DNA of 64,000 nucleotides from Enterobacter mori (GCF_025244905.1 NZ_CP104285.1:4722693-4786692), one strand, 5' to 3'. Positions 36,253-49,009 are shown, counted from the stretch's first letter. Notes: generated from the sequence alone by a model not told the origin. Program-made: numbers and translations.

Positions 36253-37329
36253 ATGAAATTCGGTTCGAAAAGGCTGTTTGTTGTAATGACGCTTTTGTTC
36301 AGTACGTGGAGCAAGGCTGCGCTTGCGGGGGATGGGATCTGCCATGCAGTGGGTGGAACCTATCTCTACAATCTGAATGTGAATAATCAGCAAATACCCG
36401 CTGATAAAAATAAAGCGGGTATGGAGATAAGAGATCTAAAAACACTTTCGTCACCGAGCACTTATAAAGTTCAGTGTAATTGCCTTGGTCGCTATACCAC
36501 CACATTTCGGAGTATCTACTATACGGCTACCTCGCCTTTGAACATGGATACGACAAGAGACGGCTACACTTACAATACATTGAATGAAAATCTGAGTATT
36601 GCCACTTCGATCCATGTACTGGGCCGTGAATTCATCCCCGTTCCCTTTTCTGCGGAACCAAATCGCGTGACCTCAGGTATGTACTGCTATGCGGATGGAG
36701 AAGAAGGCAGCCAGGCGATACTGGATACGGGATCGGAGATCAAGCTGTCGTTTCTGGTTAACAAACCTTTTATCGGCAAAGTGACGGTACCGGGCACCGT
36801 CGTCGCGGATCTGTACGGCGGAATAGACGAGCAATCCTCTTTAGCGAGTACCGACAAGCTGGCCGAAATTCGTATTTCAGGTGATATCGTCGCGCCGCAA
36901 AACTGTGAGATTGCGGCGGGGCAGTCGCTGGAGATCGATTTTGGTAAGATCCCTGCCACGGCGTTTTCTGCGGTGCAGGGCACGCCCGTTTCCAGCCACA
37001 AGGTGACCAAAACCATCCTCGTCCAGTGCACCGGAATAAGGGATGAAAATATCGTCTACTCCTCCCTTCATGCCGACCCGGTTGACTCCAGCGCCACAAT
37101 GATGAAAGTGAACGGTAACGATGATGTCGGGATTGTCATTTATGACAAGGCCGACCGCGCGGTGAATGTGAACGGCGGCAGCATGAGTATGGACAGGGGG
37201 GCGAACAATCAGGGGGCAGAAACCAACTCGCTGACGTTTTCCGCGGCGCCAGCCAGTGCGACAGGCGCTCAGCCCAGGCCGGGGACCTTTGACGCCTACG
37301 CCACTATCACGCTGGAGATCGCCAACTGA
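36253..37329 (+). CDS. Fimbrial tip adhesin
   Basis: The 358-residue two-domain protein has a signal peptide (MKFGSKRLFVVMT..., cleavage near ALA/GDG). An N-terminal receptor-binding-type domain with its own cysteines covers about 25-215. The C-terminal pilin domain has the Cys pair in IVAPQNCEI and ILVQCTGI and a terminal strand (DAYATITLEIAN) for donor-strand exchange. Last gene of the fimbrial operon, so likely the FimH/LpfD-like tip. The receptor cannot be read from sequence. The open frame extends upstream to 36160 inside the usher, but ATG 36253 precedes the signal peptide. Confidence 0.85.
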   Translation: MKFGSKRLFVVMTLLFSTWSKAALAGDGICHAVGGTYLYNLNVNNQQIPADKNKAGMEIRDLKTLSSPSTYKVQCNCLGRYTTTFRSIYYTATSPLNMDTTRDGYTYNTLNENLSIATSIHVLGREFIPVPFSAEPNRVTSGMYCYADGEEGSQAILDTGSEIKLSFLVNKPFIGKVTVPGTVVADLYGGIDEQSSLASTDKLAEIRISGDIVAPQNCEIAAGQSLEIDFGKIPATAFSAVQGTPVSSHKVTKTILVQCTGIRDENIVYSSLHADPVDSSATMMKVNGNDDVGIVIYDKADRAVNVNGGSMSMDRGANNQGAETNSLTFSAAPASATGAQPRPGTFDAYATITLEIAN

Positions 37330-37335
37330 ATAAAC

Positions 37336-37362
37336 ACAGGGGCGAAATATTTCCGCCCCTGT
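37336..37362 (+). terminator. Hairpin after the fimbrial operon
   Basis: A perfect 9-bp G/C-rich stem ACAGGGGCG/CGCCCCTGT with a 9-nt loop, 6 bp past the adhesin stop. It lacks a clear T-run, so termination may be incomplete or Rho-assisted. Confidence 0.6.
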
Positions 37363-37477
37363 TACATATTACAGTCATTGTCATTTTTTACATTCTGAAC
37401 CACACTTCCTTTCATAACGCTGCATTGCGAAAAATAAAATCATGTTTTTATTCATGAGGTTAAAGTGCATGCGTGCA

Positions 37478-37518
37478 TTGTCATAAAACTGTCATAATTC
37501 GTACATTTATCTGTCACC
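37478..37518 (+). promoter_or_regulatory. Two pho boxes upstream of pstS (PhoB sites)
   Basis: Box 1 at 37478-37495 has direct repeats TTGTCAT-AAAA-CTGTCAT. Box 2 at 37501-37518 is GTACATTTATCTGTCACC. Spacing and sequence match the tandem PhoB sites of E. coli pstS. PhoB-phosphate binding here would switch on pstSCAB-phoU under phosphate starvation. Confidence 0.9.
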
Positions 37519-37552
37519 TGTTTGTCCTATTTTGCTCATCGTAGCCACTTAA

Positions 37553-38626
<1,074 letters not shown>

Positions 38627-38646
38627 TTTAGCATTCTGACGAAAAT

Positions 38647-38719
38647 GGCGGGTGGCGCTTACGCTTACCCGCCCTACGGTTCCGACTGTAGGCCGGGTAA
38701 GCGTAAGCGCCACCCGGCG
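38647..38719. repeat. REP pair between pstS and pstC
   Basis: Two inverted units, GGCGGGTGGCGCTTACGCTT-ACCCGCC and GGCCGGGTAAGCGTAAGCGC-CACCCGGC. Position between the abundant periplasmic binding protein and its permease fits a role in stabilising pstS mRNA. Confidence 0.8.
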
Positions 38720-38749
38720 ATTTCGTAAACGCGTTTAACAGAAGAGTAA

Positions 38750-40602
<1,853 letters not shown>

Positions 40603-40637
40603 ATTTTTACGGCGCGGCAGCTCGCGGCGCCGAATGA

Positions 40638-41423
<786 letters not shown>

Positions 41424-41449
41424 TTTGCCTTAGTGCATGTGGAGAAACC

Positions 41450-42175
41450 ATGGACAACCTCAATCTTAATAAACACATTTCCGGCCAGTTCAACGCAGAG
41501 CTGGAAAGCATTCGCACCCAGGTGATGACCATGGGCGGCATGGTCGAGCAGCAGCTTTCTGATGCAATTACGGCGATGCACAACCAGGACAGCGAGCTGG
41601 CAAAGCGCGTCATTGAAGGCGACAAAAACGTCAACATGATGGAAGTGGCTATCGACGAAGCCTGCGTACGCATTATCGCGAAACGCCAGCCGACGGCGAG
41701 CGATCTGCGTCTGGTGATGGCGATCATTAAAACTATCGCCGAGCTGGAGCGTATTGGTGACGTTGCGGATAAAATCTGCCGCACTGCGCTGGAGAAGTTC
41801 TCCCAACAGCACCAGCCGCTGCTGGTGAGCCTGGAGTCGCTGGGCCGCCACACCGTGCAGATGCTGCACGACGTGCTGGATGCCTTTGCGCGTATGGATC
41901 TGGACGAAGCGGTGCGTATCTACCGTGAAGACAAGAAAGTCGACCAGGAGTATGAAGGCATCGTGCGTCAGCTGATGACCTACATGATGGAAGATTCACG
42001 TACCATCCCAAGCGTGCTCACCGCGCTGTTCTGCGCGCGCTCTATCGAGCGTATCGGTGACCGCTGCCAGAATATTTGCGAATACATCTTCTACTTCGTG
42101 AAAGGTCAGGATTTCCGTCACGTGGGCGGCGACGAGCTGGACAAACTGCTGGCGGGTAAAGATCCGAAAGAGTGA
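41450..42175 (+). CDS. phoU: Phosphate signalling regulator PhoU
   Basis: A 241-residue all-helical protein made of two repeated three-helix PhoU domains with metal-binding acidic clusters ([10 protein letters not shown] and [10 protein letters not shown]). It links the Pst transporter to PhoR and keeps the Pho regulon off in rich phosphate. An in-frame start at 41420 inside pstB is rejected in favour of ATG 41450 after GGAGAAACC. It ends 44 bp from the convergent yieH with a REP unit between. Confidence 0.97.
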
Positions 42176-42182
42176 CGTTTGT

Positions 42183-42210
42183 GGCGGGTGGCGCTAGCGC
42201 TTACCCGCCC
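42183..42210. repeat. Single REP unit between convergent phoU and yieH
   Basis: GGCGGGTGGCGCTAGCGCTT-ACCCGCCC, one palindromic unit of the window's REP family. Set in a 44-bp gap between convergent stops, it may act as the transcription end for both genes. Confidence 0.75.
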
Positions 42211-42219
42211 TACGTTAAC

Positions 42220-42885
42220 TTAACGCGTAATATTCCACCCGCGCGCCTTCCACAGTTCCGGCAACTGCGCCAGATCGGTAAAGGTCGTCACGTTTGGATG
42301 CTCGATCGGCTTGTTGTGCGGGTCGGCGCAGAAGTAAAACACCTCCATGCCCGCATCAATCCCCGACTGCGCACCCGCAGACGAATCATCCACCAGAATG
42401 CAGTTCTCTACGTTGACGTCCATCGCTTTCGCTGCATGGAACATCAGCGCCGGGTCTGGCTTCCAGCGCTGGATATCGTAGCCGCTGAACAGTTTTTCCG
42501 GGAAATGGTGCAACATATCAAGCTTGCCCAGCGAGTGCTGCATTTTGCTGACCGGGCCGTTAGAGACCACGCAGATTGGCACCGTCATCGCATCCAGCAG
42601 CGCATTTGCACCTGCGATAACCTCCAGCTCGGAGTCGAACAGGCGTGCGACCTCGGCGCGGTACACCGGTTCCAGATCGGCTTTCGCCAGATCCACCCCG
42701 TGCTCTTCGTTAATGATGTCGATGATCTCGTACAGCTTCACGCCCTTAAAGCGTTTGAACACCTCTTCGAGATCGAGCGTAATGCCAAATTCCTGGAACA
42801 TGGCAACATACGCGCGGGAACAAATGACCTCACTGTCGACCAGCGTTCCGTCGCAGTCGAAAAATACCGCTTCAATTCCGGACAT
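42220..42885 (-). CDS. yieH: HAD-family phosphatase YieH (6-phosphogluconate phosphatase)
   Basis: The 221-residue HAD hydrolase of subfamily IA has motif I FFDCDGTLVDSE (nucleophile and acid Asp pair, about residues 8-10), motif II VVSNGP and motif IV ILVDDSSAGAQSG. E. coli YieH dephosphorylates 6-phosphogluconate in vitro. The frame reads six codons further up (to 42903), but ATG 42885 gives the E. coli N-terminus. It lies convergent to phoU and divergent from adeP. Confidence 0.93.
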   Translation of the reverse strand: MSGIEAVFFDCDGTLVDSEVICSRAYVAMFQEFGITLDLEEVFKRFKGVKLYEIIDIINEEHGVDLAKADLEPVYRAEVARLFDSELEVIAGANALLDAMTVPICVVSNGPVSKMQHSLGKLDMLHHFPEKLFSGYDIQRWKPDPALMFHAAKAMDVNVENCILVDDSSAGAQSGIDAGMEVFYFCADPHNKPIEHPNVTTFTDLAQLPELWKARGWNITR

Positions 42886-42934
42886 GCCTTTCCCTTTTAA
42901 CAAGTTTAACGTTTACGTACGGCAGTTTAACGAG

Positions 42935-42950
42935 ACGCAATCGTTGCCGT
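42935..42950. promoter_or_regulatory. Candidate PurR box upstream of adeP
   Basis: ACGCAATCGTTGCCGT matches the PurR palindrome ACGCAAACGTTTGCGT at 13 of 16 positions, with the central CG and most of both arms kept. It lies in the yieH-adeP divergent gap, 100 bp before adeP, a purine uptake gene. Purine repression by PurR is thus plausible. Confidence 0.55.
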
Positions 42951-43050
42951 ATAAGCAAAATCAATGAAAAAAGTATCTCATAACCGCCACTATTGTCGCA
43001 TTTTGGTATAGGATAGCGACGAATTTTCCCTCCTTGTTCGGAAATTGATG

Positions 43051-44388
43051 ATGAGTCAACAACACACAACCCAGACATCTGGTCAGGGTCTGCTTGAGCG
43101 CGTGTTCAAACTGCGCGAGCACGGCACAACGGCACGCACCGAAGTGATCGCCGGTTTCACCACCTTCCTGACGATGGTGTATATCGTTTTTGTTAACCCG
43201 CAAATTCTGGGCGTTGCTGGCATGGATACCAGCGCCGTCTTCGTGACCACCTGTCTGATTGCCGCCCTTGGCAGCATCCTGATGGGCGTGTTCGCTAACC
43301 TACCGGTTGCGCTGGCACCGGCAATGGGTCTGAATGCGTTCTTCGCGTTCGTGGTCGTTCAGGCGATGGGCCTGCCGTGGCAGGTTGGCATGGGCGCTAT
43401 CTTCTGGGGCGCCGTTGGCCTGCTGCTGCTGACCATTTTCCGCGTGCGCTACTGGATGATTGCGAATATCCCGGTGAGTCTGCGCGTGGGTATCACCAGC
43501 GGGATCGGCCTGTTCATCGGCATGATGGGTCTGAAAAACGCCGGAGTGATCGTGGCGAACCCGGAAACGCTGGTGAGCATCGGCAACCTGACCTCTCACA
43601 GCGTGCTGCTGGGCGTGCTGGGCTTCTTTATCATCGCGATCCTGGCTTCCCGTAATATTCATGCGGCGGTGCTGGTGTCCATCGTGGTCACCACGCTGCT
43701 GGGCTGGATGCTGGGCGATGTCCAGTATCACGGGATCGTCTCCGCGCCACCGAGCGTCTCTACCGTTATTGGTCACGTTGATCTGGCGGGCTCCCTGAAC
43801 CTCGGTCTGGCGGGCGTGATTTTCTCCTTCATGCTGGTTAACCTGTTTGACTCCTCCGGTACGCTGATCGGCGTGACCGACAAAGCGGGTCTGGCGGATG
43901 AGAAAGGCAAATTCCCGCGCATGAAGCAGGCGCTGTTTGTAGATAGCGTCTCTTCCGTAGCCGGCTCTTTCATTGGAACATCCTCTGTGACCGCTTACAT
44001 CGAATCTTCTTCCGGCGTCTCTGTGGGCGGCCGTACGGGTTTGACGGCGGTGGTCGTGGGTATTCTGTTCCTGCTGGTGATCTTCCTTTCTCCGCTGGCG
44101 GGGATGGTTCCACCGTATGCGGCCGCGGGTGCGCTGATCTACGTTGGCGTGCTGATGACGTCTAGCCTGGCGCGCGTGAAGTGGGAAGATTTAACCGAAG
44201 CGGTTCCGGCGTTTATTACCGCTGTGATGATGCCGTTCAGCTTCTCGATTACCGAAGGTATTGCGCTGGGCTTTATCTCTTACTGCGTGATGAAGATCGG
44301 TACCGGCCGATTCCGCGAACTCAGCCCATGCGTCATTGTCGTGGCGCTGCTGTTTGTGCTGAAGATTGTGTTTATTGACGCGCACTAA
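43051..44388 (+). CDS. adeP: High-affinity adenine permease AdeP (YieG/PurP)
   Basis: The 445-residue proton symporter of the AzgA-like NCS2 branch has about 12-14 hydrophobic segments. The conserved TM motifs GLNAFFAFVVVQAMGLPWQ and NLFDSSGTLIGVTDKAGL hold the purine-binding acidic residue. Very close to E. coli AdeP. ATG 43051 is chosen over TTG 43045 and ATG 43048 by spacing to GGAA at 43040. A PurR-like box lies upstream and a REP pair downstream. Confidence 0.95.
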   Translation: MSQQHTTQTSGQGLLERVFKLREHGTTARTEVIAGFTTFLTMVYIVFVNPQILGVAGMDTSAVFVTTCLIAALGSILMGVFANLPVALAPAMGLNAFFAFVVVQAMGLPWQVGMGAIFWGAVGLLLLTIFRVRYWMIANIPVSLRVGITSGIGLFIGMMGLKNAGVIVANPETLVSIGNLTSHSVLLGVLGFFIIAILASRNIHAAVLVSIVVTTLLGWMLGDVQYHGIVSAPPSVSTVIGHVDLAGSLNLGLAGVIFSFMLVNLFDSSGTLIGVTDKAGLADEKGKFPRMKQALFVDSVSSVAGSFIGTSSVTAYIESSSGVSVGGRTGLTAVVVGILFLLVIFLSPLAGMVPPYAAAGALIYVGVLMTSSLARVKWEDLTEAVPAFITAVMMPFSFSITEGIALGFISYCVMKIGTGRFRELSPCVIVVALLFVLKIVFIDAH

Positions 44389-44403
44389 GGTGCGGTTTGT
44401 GGT

Positions 44404-44472
44404 GTCAGGTGGCGCTTCGCTTACCTGACCTACTGACGAGTGTAGGCCCGGTAAGCGCTAGCGCCACCGGGC
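44404..44472. repeat. REP pair between convergent adeP and chrR
   Basis: Inverted units GTCAGGTGGCGCTTCGCTTA-CCTGAC and GCCCGGTAAGCGCTAGCGCC-ACCGGGC, the second followed by a T-run. On the plus strand this looks able to terminate adeP. Confidence 0.78.
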
Positions 44473-44479
44473 TTTTTTA

Positions 44480-45046
44480 TCAGGCTTTAACCCGCTTAAT
44501 ATAATCCCCAAACGCGGTCAGCTGACCAGAAAGATGGTCACGCGTGCTCTGATCCACCACTTCACCCGTTTGCGGGTCGACCTTGTTCTGAATCACACCG
44601 CCCATAAACTCCGGCTTGTTCATCACCATCGCATCCAGGAATACCAGGATCTGGCGCAGATGATACTGGCAGCGCGCGCCGCCAATCGCGCCCATCGAGC
44701 TGGTCTGGATGAGCACTGGTTTGCCGGACAGCGGCTGCTCAGGTAACCGGGACAGCCAGTCGATGGCATTCTTCAGGCCACCCGGAACCGAGTAGTTATA
44801 CTCGGGTGTGACGATAACCACGCCGTCGGCCTGGCGAATTTGCTCCGCCAGCGCCTCAACGCTCTGCGGAAACCCCTCTTCCTGCTGGACGTCAGCATCA
44901 TAAAGCGGAATATCGCCAATGGACGGCAGGGCGCTAATTTCCATTCCTGCCGGTGCCAGCTGTGGCAGGGTGCGGGCGACCATCCCGTTAAATGAACCTT
45001 TGCGCAGGCTTCCCAGTAACGTAACAACTTTCAACGTATCAGACAT
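44480..45046 (-). CDS. chrR: NADPH-dependent FMN reductase / quinone reductase ChrR (YieF)
   Basis: The 188-residue flavodoxin-like enzyme has an FMN phosphate loop GSLRKGSFNGMVAR (about 12-25), a loop TPEYNYSVPGGLKNAIDWLS contacting the flavin, and SSMGAIGGARCQ. E. coli ChrR reduces quinones by two electrons, limiting oxidative stress, and also chromate and other metals. It lies 36 bp after yieE on the same strand and may share its transcript. Confidence 0.95.
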   Translation of the reverse strand: MSDTLKVVTLLGSLRKGSFNGMVARTLPQLAPAGMEISALPSIGDIPLYDADVQQEEGFPQSVEALAEQIRQADGVVIVTPEYNYSVPGGLKNAIDWLSRLPEQPLSGKPVLIQTSSMGAIGGARCQYHLRQILVFLDAMVMNKPEFMGGVIQNKVDPQTGEVVDQSTRDHLSGQLTAFGDYIKRVKA

Positions 45047-45082
45047 GATTACTCCTGTTTCATCATGATGACCCTGAATGGA

Positions 45083-45829
45083 TCAGCTAAGAGTGATTGC
45101 TTTTTCTGCCGGTAAACTGGTTAAACGCATCAGACGCGCGGCGGGCTCGTTGGCGCGCTCGGGCACATCAGGAAGGCTACGCCATCCCTGTTGGCTGTCA
45201 AATTCCCAGATTTTCATGCGTTCGATGGCCGGAGTGACGGCAATGGACCAGATCAACACGTCCTCAGCATCGCTGAGCGCTTCAACCAGCGTGGCTCTCG
45301 TGGCGCGCAGGCGTCCTGATCCTGGCAGCAGTTGCAACAGACTGGCATCGTCAGACGCACACCCACAGAGCTTACGAATGCTCTGACGCAGGGTAATGAG
45401 TTGGGCTCTGGCTTCAACAGGATCGTTTTGATTGCGTACCCACAGCGTTTCATTGCTGGAGAGCGGGTAGTCGTTATGCGCGTTAGCACCGTGGAAGCTG
45501 CGCGTCGCGCGCTGAAGTTCCATATCCAGTCCACAGTCACCCTCGGTAGTGAGCGCGACACCAATAATATTGCCCGTATAGGCGATGGAAAACCGGGGGA
45601 GTTCCGGGTCAGCAAAGACCGGACGGCCTTCTGGCTGGATAATAATGTCCGGCAGCTCACTGGTGCCGTAGAGCATGAACATAAGCTCGGCGAGAAGTGC
45701 TCTGGAGGCTAAAAACCGCGTCCTGCGGTGCTCCGGAAGCGAGAGCGCTTCACTGTGACAGGCTGAAGAAATTCTGGCCGATACGAGATGTCCGTCTGTA
45801 AGTATCCCTCTTGCAAAGTGCGTTGCCAT
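45083..45829 (-). CDS. yieE: Phosphopantetheinyl-transferase-like protein YieE
   Basis: A 248-residue protein of the Sfp/AcpT superfamily, matching E. coli YieE in length and place. The magnesium-binding motif survives as GLDMELQ (consensus GxDxE). The second motif, normally WxxKEAxxK, is not recognisable: the aligned stretch reads EARAQLITLRQSIRKL without the KEA core. It may therefore be a weak or altered transferase. Whether E. coli YieE shares the loss I cannot check. Substrate carrier protein unknown. Confidence 0.82.
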   Translation of the reverse strand: MATHFARGILTDGHLVSARISSACHSEALSLPEHRRTRFLASRALLAELMFMLYGTSELPDIIIQPEGRPVFADPELPRFSIAYTGNIIGVALTTEGDCGLDMELQRATRSFHGANAHNDYPLSSNETLWVRNQNDPVEARAQLITLRQSIRKLCGCASDDASLLQLLPGSGRLRATRATLVEALSDAEDVLIWSIAVTPAIERMKIWEFDSQQGWRSLPDVPERANEPAARLMRLTSLPAEKAITLS

Positions 45830-45951
45830 TTTTCGCTCCTTGATAATGGTCGTAATCGGTTAAACGGTTACATGATTATCGCTTAACTTGGCTCCTGTTT
45901 TAATCAGTAAATCGGCGTAAGAGAAGACTTAGGACCGAACTTTACATTTTC

Positions 45952-46923
45952 TTAGGCAAAAACAGGACCTGGAGCGCCGTACAGTGCTTTGATTGTCTCA
46001 CGCAACCAAAGGATTTTGGGGTTATGGCTGTTCCGTTTATGCCAGATCAGCGTGAAGGGAACGGTAAGCTTTTCAGCCTGCGCTTCGTCAATGGGAATAG
46101 GAAGCGCGATCAGCTTCCGCTGGTGGAGTTCATTGTAGTGATGACAATAGTGCGGAGCCGTGGCGATATAGTTATGGTCGGGCTGCGCCGCCATAAACAT
46201 CGCCTGTTCAAAACCCGGCAGGCACATGGCTATATTGCGCTCACGCCCCATCTCCTTTAGCACCTCATCAAGCGCCCAGGTATCGCTACGTTCCCAGAAG
46301 ATACTGATATGGGGAAAGTGCAGGAAAGTCTCCAGATTCCACTCCTGCTGAAGCGCCGGATGGTCCTCGCGCAGATAGACGCAGGGGCGATCGCTGAACA
46401 GGATTTCGTAGTCGATAAACCACGGCATCAGCTTAAGCAGCTCGCGGGAACGCGGATGTGTTTCTCGGCCGGTAAAGCCAAGATCCACCTCTCCACGCGT
46501 TATGGCATCCAGCGAGTCGTAATCCCAGTGGCGCATCTTCACCGTAGCCTGCGGATAGCGCTGGTTCACCTGCTCCAGCAGGGTGTTAAAGCGGATCAGC
46601 ATCAACGGCGTTTCGGCGGCCAGCACGAACGTTAGCCCGCCTGGCGAATCATGGTGGAATTTATCGAGGATCTGGTTGCCAATCTGCATCCAGTCGGCCA
46701 GATCCTGCTCCAGGCTTACCGTCAGCGGGGTTGGCAGCAACCCTAACGGCGTTTTGACAAACAGCGGGTCTTCGAACCAGTCGCGCAGCTTGGCCAGTGA
46801 TTTACTCACCGCAGACGGCGTCACGTTCATCCGCTTCGCGGCTTTGGTGACGCTGCGCTCCTGCAGCAGAAGCTGCAGGCAAAGCAAGAGATTAAGATCG
46901 AGACTGCTGATGGGCTTCTTCAT
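45952..46923 (-). CDS. yidZ: LysR-family transcriptional regulator YidZ
   Basis: The 323-residue regulator has an N-terminal winged helix ([26 protein letters not shown], about 14-39) and a type II periplasmic-binding effector domain. It matches E. coli YidZ, linked there to anaerobic nitric oxide protection. The frame is open to 46980, but ATG 46923 gives the E. coli start ([19 protein letters not shown]). The first 32 bp overlap the 3' end of mdtL on the same strand, so it is probably co-transcribed with mdtL. Confidence 0.92.
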   Translation of the reverse strand: MKKPISSLDLNLLLCLQLLLQERSVTKAAKRMNVTPSAVSKSLAKLRDWFEDPLFVKTPLGLLPTPLTVSLEQDLADWMQIGNQILDKFHHDSPGGLTFVLAAETPLMLIRFNTLLEQVNQRYPQATVKMRHWDYDSLDAITRGEVDLGFTGRETHPRSRELLKLMPWFIDYEILFSDRPCVYLREDHPALQQEWNLETFLHFPHISIFWERSDTWALDEVLKEMGRERNIAMCLPGFEQAMFMAAQPDHNYIATAPHYCHHYNELHQRKLIALPIPIDEAQAEKLTVPFTLIWHKRNSHNPKILWLRETIKALYGAPGPVFA

Positions 46924-48067
46924 AATGCGCCGCGGGCTGGATGACCATAAGTAAGGTAATGCAGACAATGCTACAGCCAATCAGAATCCCGATCAGCATA
47001 TTCAGCGCGTTAAGACCGATAACCGCCGCCAGCCAAATCCACAGAGACGAGCCGCAGACCTGCGCGATCCCCAGCACCGAGCTTGCCACGCCTGCCCGCA
47101 GCGAGAAGGGGCCAAGCGCCTGACTCATCGCTACGCCAAAGCCAACCGAGAACCCGGCACAGATGAGGGTAATACCCACCAGCATCACCGCATGTGAGCT
47201 GGTGGCCGCCAGAATCGCGCCTGCCATGAGGAATAAAACCTGTGAGGTCAGCATCAATGTGCGCTGGCTGAAAACATTGAGTGCAAACGGGGTAGAGAAC
47301 GAGACAGCCATACTGACCATGGCGGTTAATGCCATCACCGTTGAATACTCACCCCGATCGAAGCCCATGGTCTCCATCAGTAACACCGGGGAAACGTTTA
47401 CATAGGTCAGGATCACCGCCACGCTTAACGTGGTCACGGCCAGACGACTGAGGAAAAAGCGGTTAAGCAGCTTCTCGGCTGGGTGAATTGTTGGGGGTTG
47501 ACCGGTATTCTGCGAGCCTGGGTGGGTCTCTTTCAGCACGGCGATGGACAGGATAAACACCAGCGCGCCCATCGCCGCCATGGTCCAGAACAGGCTCTGC
47601 CACGGGAACTTCAGCATGATTAGGTAGCCCACTACGGGTGCCAGCACCGGGATGATGCAGGTAATACCGTTCAGCATCGACAGCACTTTGGCGCGGCGCT
47701 GGGCGCTTAAGGTGTCGCGCAAAATGGCAAAAGCGACGACGTAACAGCCACCGGCACCAATGCCCTGGATAAAACGTCCTGACAGGAACACGGTGCTGTT
47801 CTGCGCCTGTGAGCAGAGAATGGACGCCATGGCAAAAATGATGGCACAGGTTATCGCGACAGGCTGACGGCCTGCTTTATCTGCGATCTTCCCGGCAAAC
47901 ACCATCGACGACGCCATCCCCGCGAGGTAGGCCGAAAACGCGATGTGCAGCTGCGCCTCGCTGGCGCCCAGATCGCGGGCGATGTGGGGGAGTCCCACCA
48001 GATACATATCAATGCCAGACGGATAAAGCAGAACCAGCGCGAAACTACAAAACAGAAAACGTGCCAT
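46892..48067 (-). CDS. mdtL: MFS multidrug efflux transporter MdtL
   Basis: The 391-residue 12-TM DHA1 transporter shares E. coli MdtL's start ([23 protein letters not shown]), with the DHA1 loop motif [13 protein letters not shown] after TM2. E. coli MdtL gives chloramphenicol resistance when overproduced. In E. coli the gene follows tnaB; here tna is missing and the upstream neighbour is the Rhs island, so mdtL must have its own promoter in the 160 bp to its right. Confidence 0.92.
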   Translation of the reverse strand: MARFLFCSFALVLLYPSGIDMYLVGLPHIARDLGASEAQLHIAFSAYLAGMASSMVFAGKIADKAGRQPVAITCAIIFAMASILCSQAQNSTVFLSGRFIQGIGAGGCYVVAFAILRDTLSAQRRAKVLSMLNGITCIIPVLAPVVGYLIMLKFPWQSLFWTMAAMGALVFILSIAVLKETHPGSQNTGQPPTIHPAEKLLNRFFLSRLAVTTLSVAVILTYVNVSPVLLMETMGFDRGEYSTVMALTAMVSMAVSFSTPFALNVFSQRTLMLTSQVLFLMAGAILAATSSHAVMLVGITLICAGFSVGFGVAMSQALGPFSLRAGVASSVLGIAQVCGSSLWIWLAAVIGLNALNMLIGILIGCSIVCITLLMVIQPAAHYEEAHQQSRS

Positions 48068-48226
48068 AAACCCCCCATAGATGCAGGCAAGCAGGATAGG
48101 GGGTGAAAAGGGATTAGGCGAGTTGCCATTTGGACAATGGTGATTTCCTGGTAGGAAATTACTTAATAATTAATTTAGAGTTGGTTAAGGATCGTAGAGA
48201 TGCTGTGCCTATAAACTTTCAATTGA

Positions 48227-48610
48227 GCCTGATATATATCAGGCAACCTGTAACAGGCCGTTTTAACTTACTGAGAGGGCATAAATAAAATTATATCTTT
48301 AATGTGAATAGATATTCTTTCAGAAGTTGGTTTTTATAAAATTCCAACTGAATGCTCAAGCATGCCCAGTATGTACCTTATGGGCAACTCGCTGCCGGAC
48401 GCGGGATTTGAGCCCTGCACGGCCTTGAGTGTTAAGATTTCGGCGGCGGTATTGTGTTGATGGTGGACGGTGACGAGGTACAGGAGTTACGAGAAATTTT
48501 TTATCCGTAGAATCAGTTGGTTAAGCAAGTGTGTGACTGTGTATTTAGTGTGCTGAATGATAGCAACCAAATAAAAAATAAACCGGGATGATTTAATATT
48601 TATCCCGGCT
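48227..48610. repeat. 384-bp direct repeat, copy A (downstream of the orphan immunity gene)
   Basis: This segment realigns without net length change (offset 2138) to 50365-50748. Each copy starts with the perfect palindrome GCCTGATATATATCAGGC and a second inverted repeat CCTGTaACAGG. A well conserved middle (TGCTCAAGCATGCCC, TATGTACCTTATGGGCAACT) follows, and it ends in a terminator next to an immunity stop. Identity is high on the left and falls toward the terminator. Short frames in it are not convincing genes. The 160 bp to its left, up to mdtL, hold nothing else that I see. Confidence 0.8.
48570..48608 (-). terminator. Rho-independent terminator after the orphan immunity gene
   Basis: On the minus strand: CCGGGAT, 12-nt A/T loop, ATCCCGG, then TTTATTTTTTA. 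It starts 8 bp past the immunity stop. Confidence 0.8.
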
Positions 48611-48615
48611 TTATT

Positions 48616-48999
48616 TTATTGACTTATATATACTGAAGGTCCCATAAGTTGTATATGTGAACACTTCAGATTTAGAAATATATCATCCCCTTTGATTATA
48701 ACTTCATTATTGCCAGCATGTTTATTTATTTCTATTCTTGCTGGCATATCTGTAGATATCCCATCTATCTTTAAAAATTTAACCCCACTACAATTTATGC
48801 CACATCTACATCTGTTATAACCTTTTGTCCATTTAGGTGGTGGGTTATCTGGTAATTCATTAACTAAGTCGAAAGATATTATTACTGTGGAAGCTTCACG
48901 ATCTATTTTGATATCAAAGATATCAATTTCTCCTACTTCAACAGGATTAGTAAAAACCTTATTAAATAATATATTGCCATCAATATCATTCCAGTTCAT
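48616..48999 (-). CDS. Putative immunity protein for the orphan Rhs toxin tip (Imm50-like)
   Basis: The 127-residue A/T-rich gene directly follows an Rhs C-terminal toxin region, the standard place for an immunity gene. The opening NWNDIDGN, FxNPV, the FDLVNELPDNPPPKW stretch and the alternating beta-strands resemble the Imm50 family, from memory only. ATG 48999 is chosen since TAAGGA, overlapping the toxin stop, is well spaced; an earlier ATG at 49020 is possible. It would neutralise the toxin encoded at 49010-49381 in the cytoplasm. Confidence 0.68.
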   Translation of the reverse strand: MNWNDIDGNILFNKVFTNPVEVGEIDIFDIKIDREASTVIISFDLVNELPDNPPPKWTKGYNRCRCGINCSGVKFLKIDGISTDMPARIEINKHAGNNEVIIKGDDIFLNLKCSHIQLMGPSVYISQ

Positions 49000-49009
49000 A
49001 TTGTTATCC

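Noticed and set aside
48452..48508. Short plus-strand frame (MLMVDGDEVQELRE) present in both rhs flank repeats
   Set aside because: It is only about 18 codons, is truncated differently in the second copy, and has no ribosome site.
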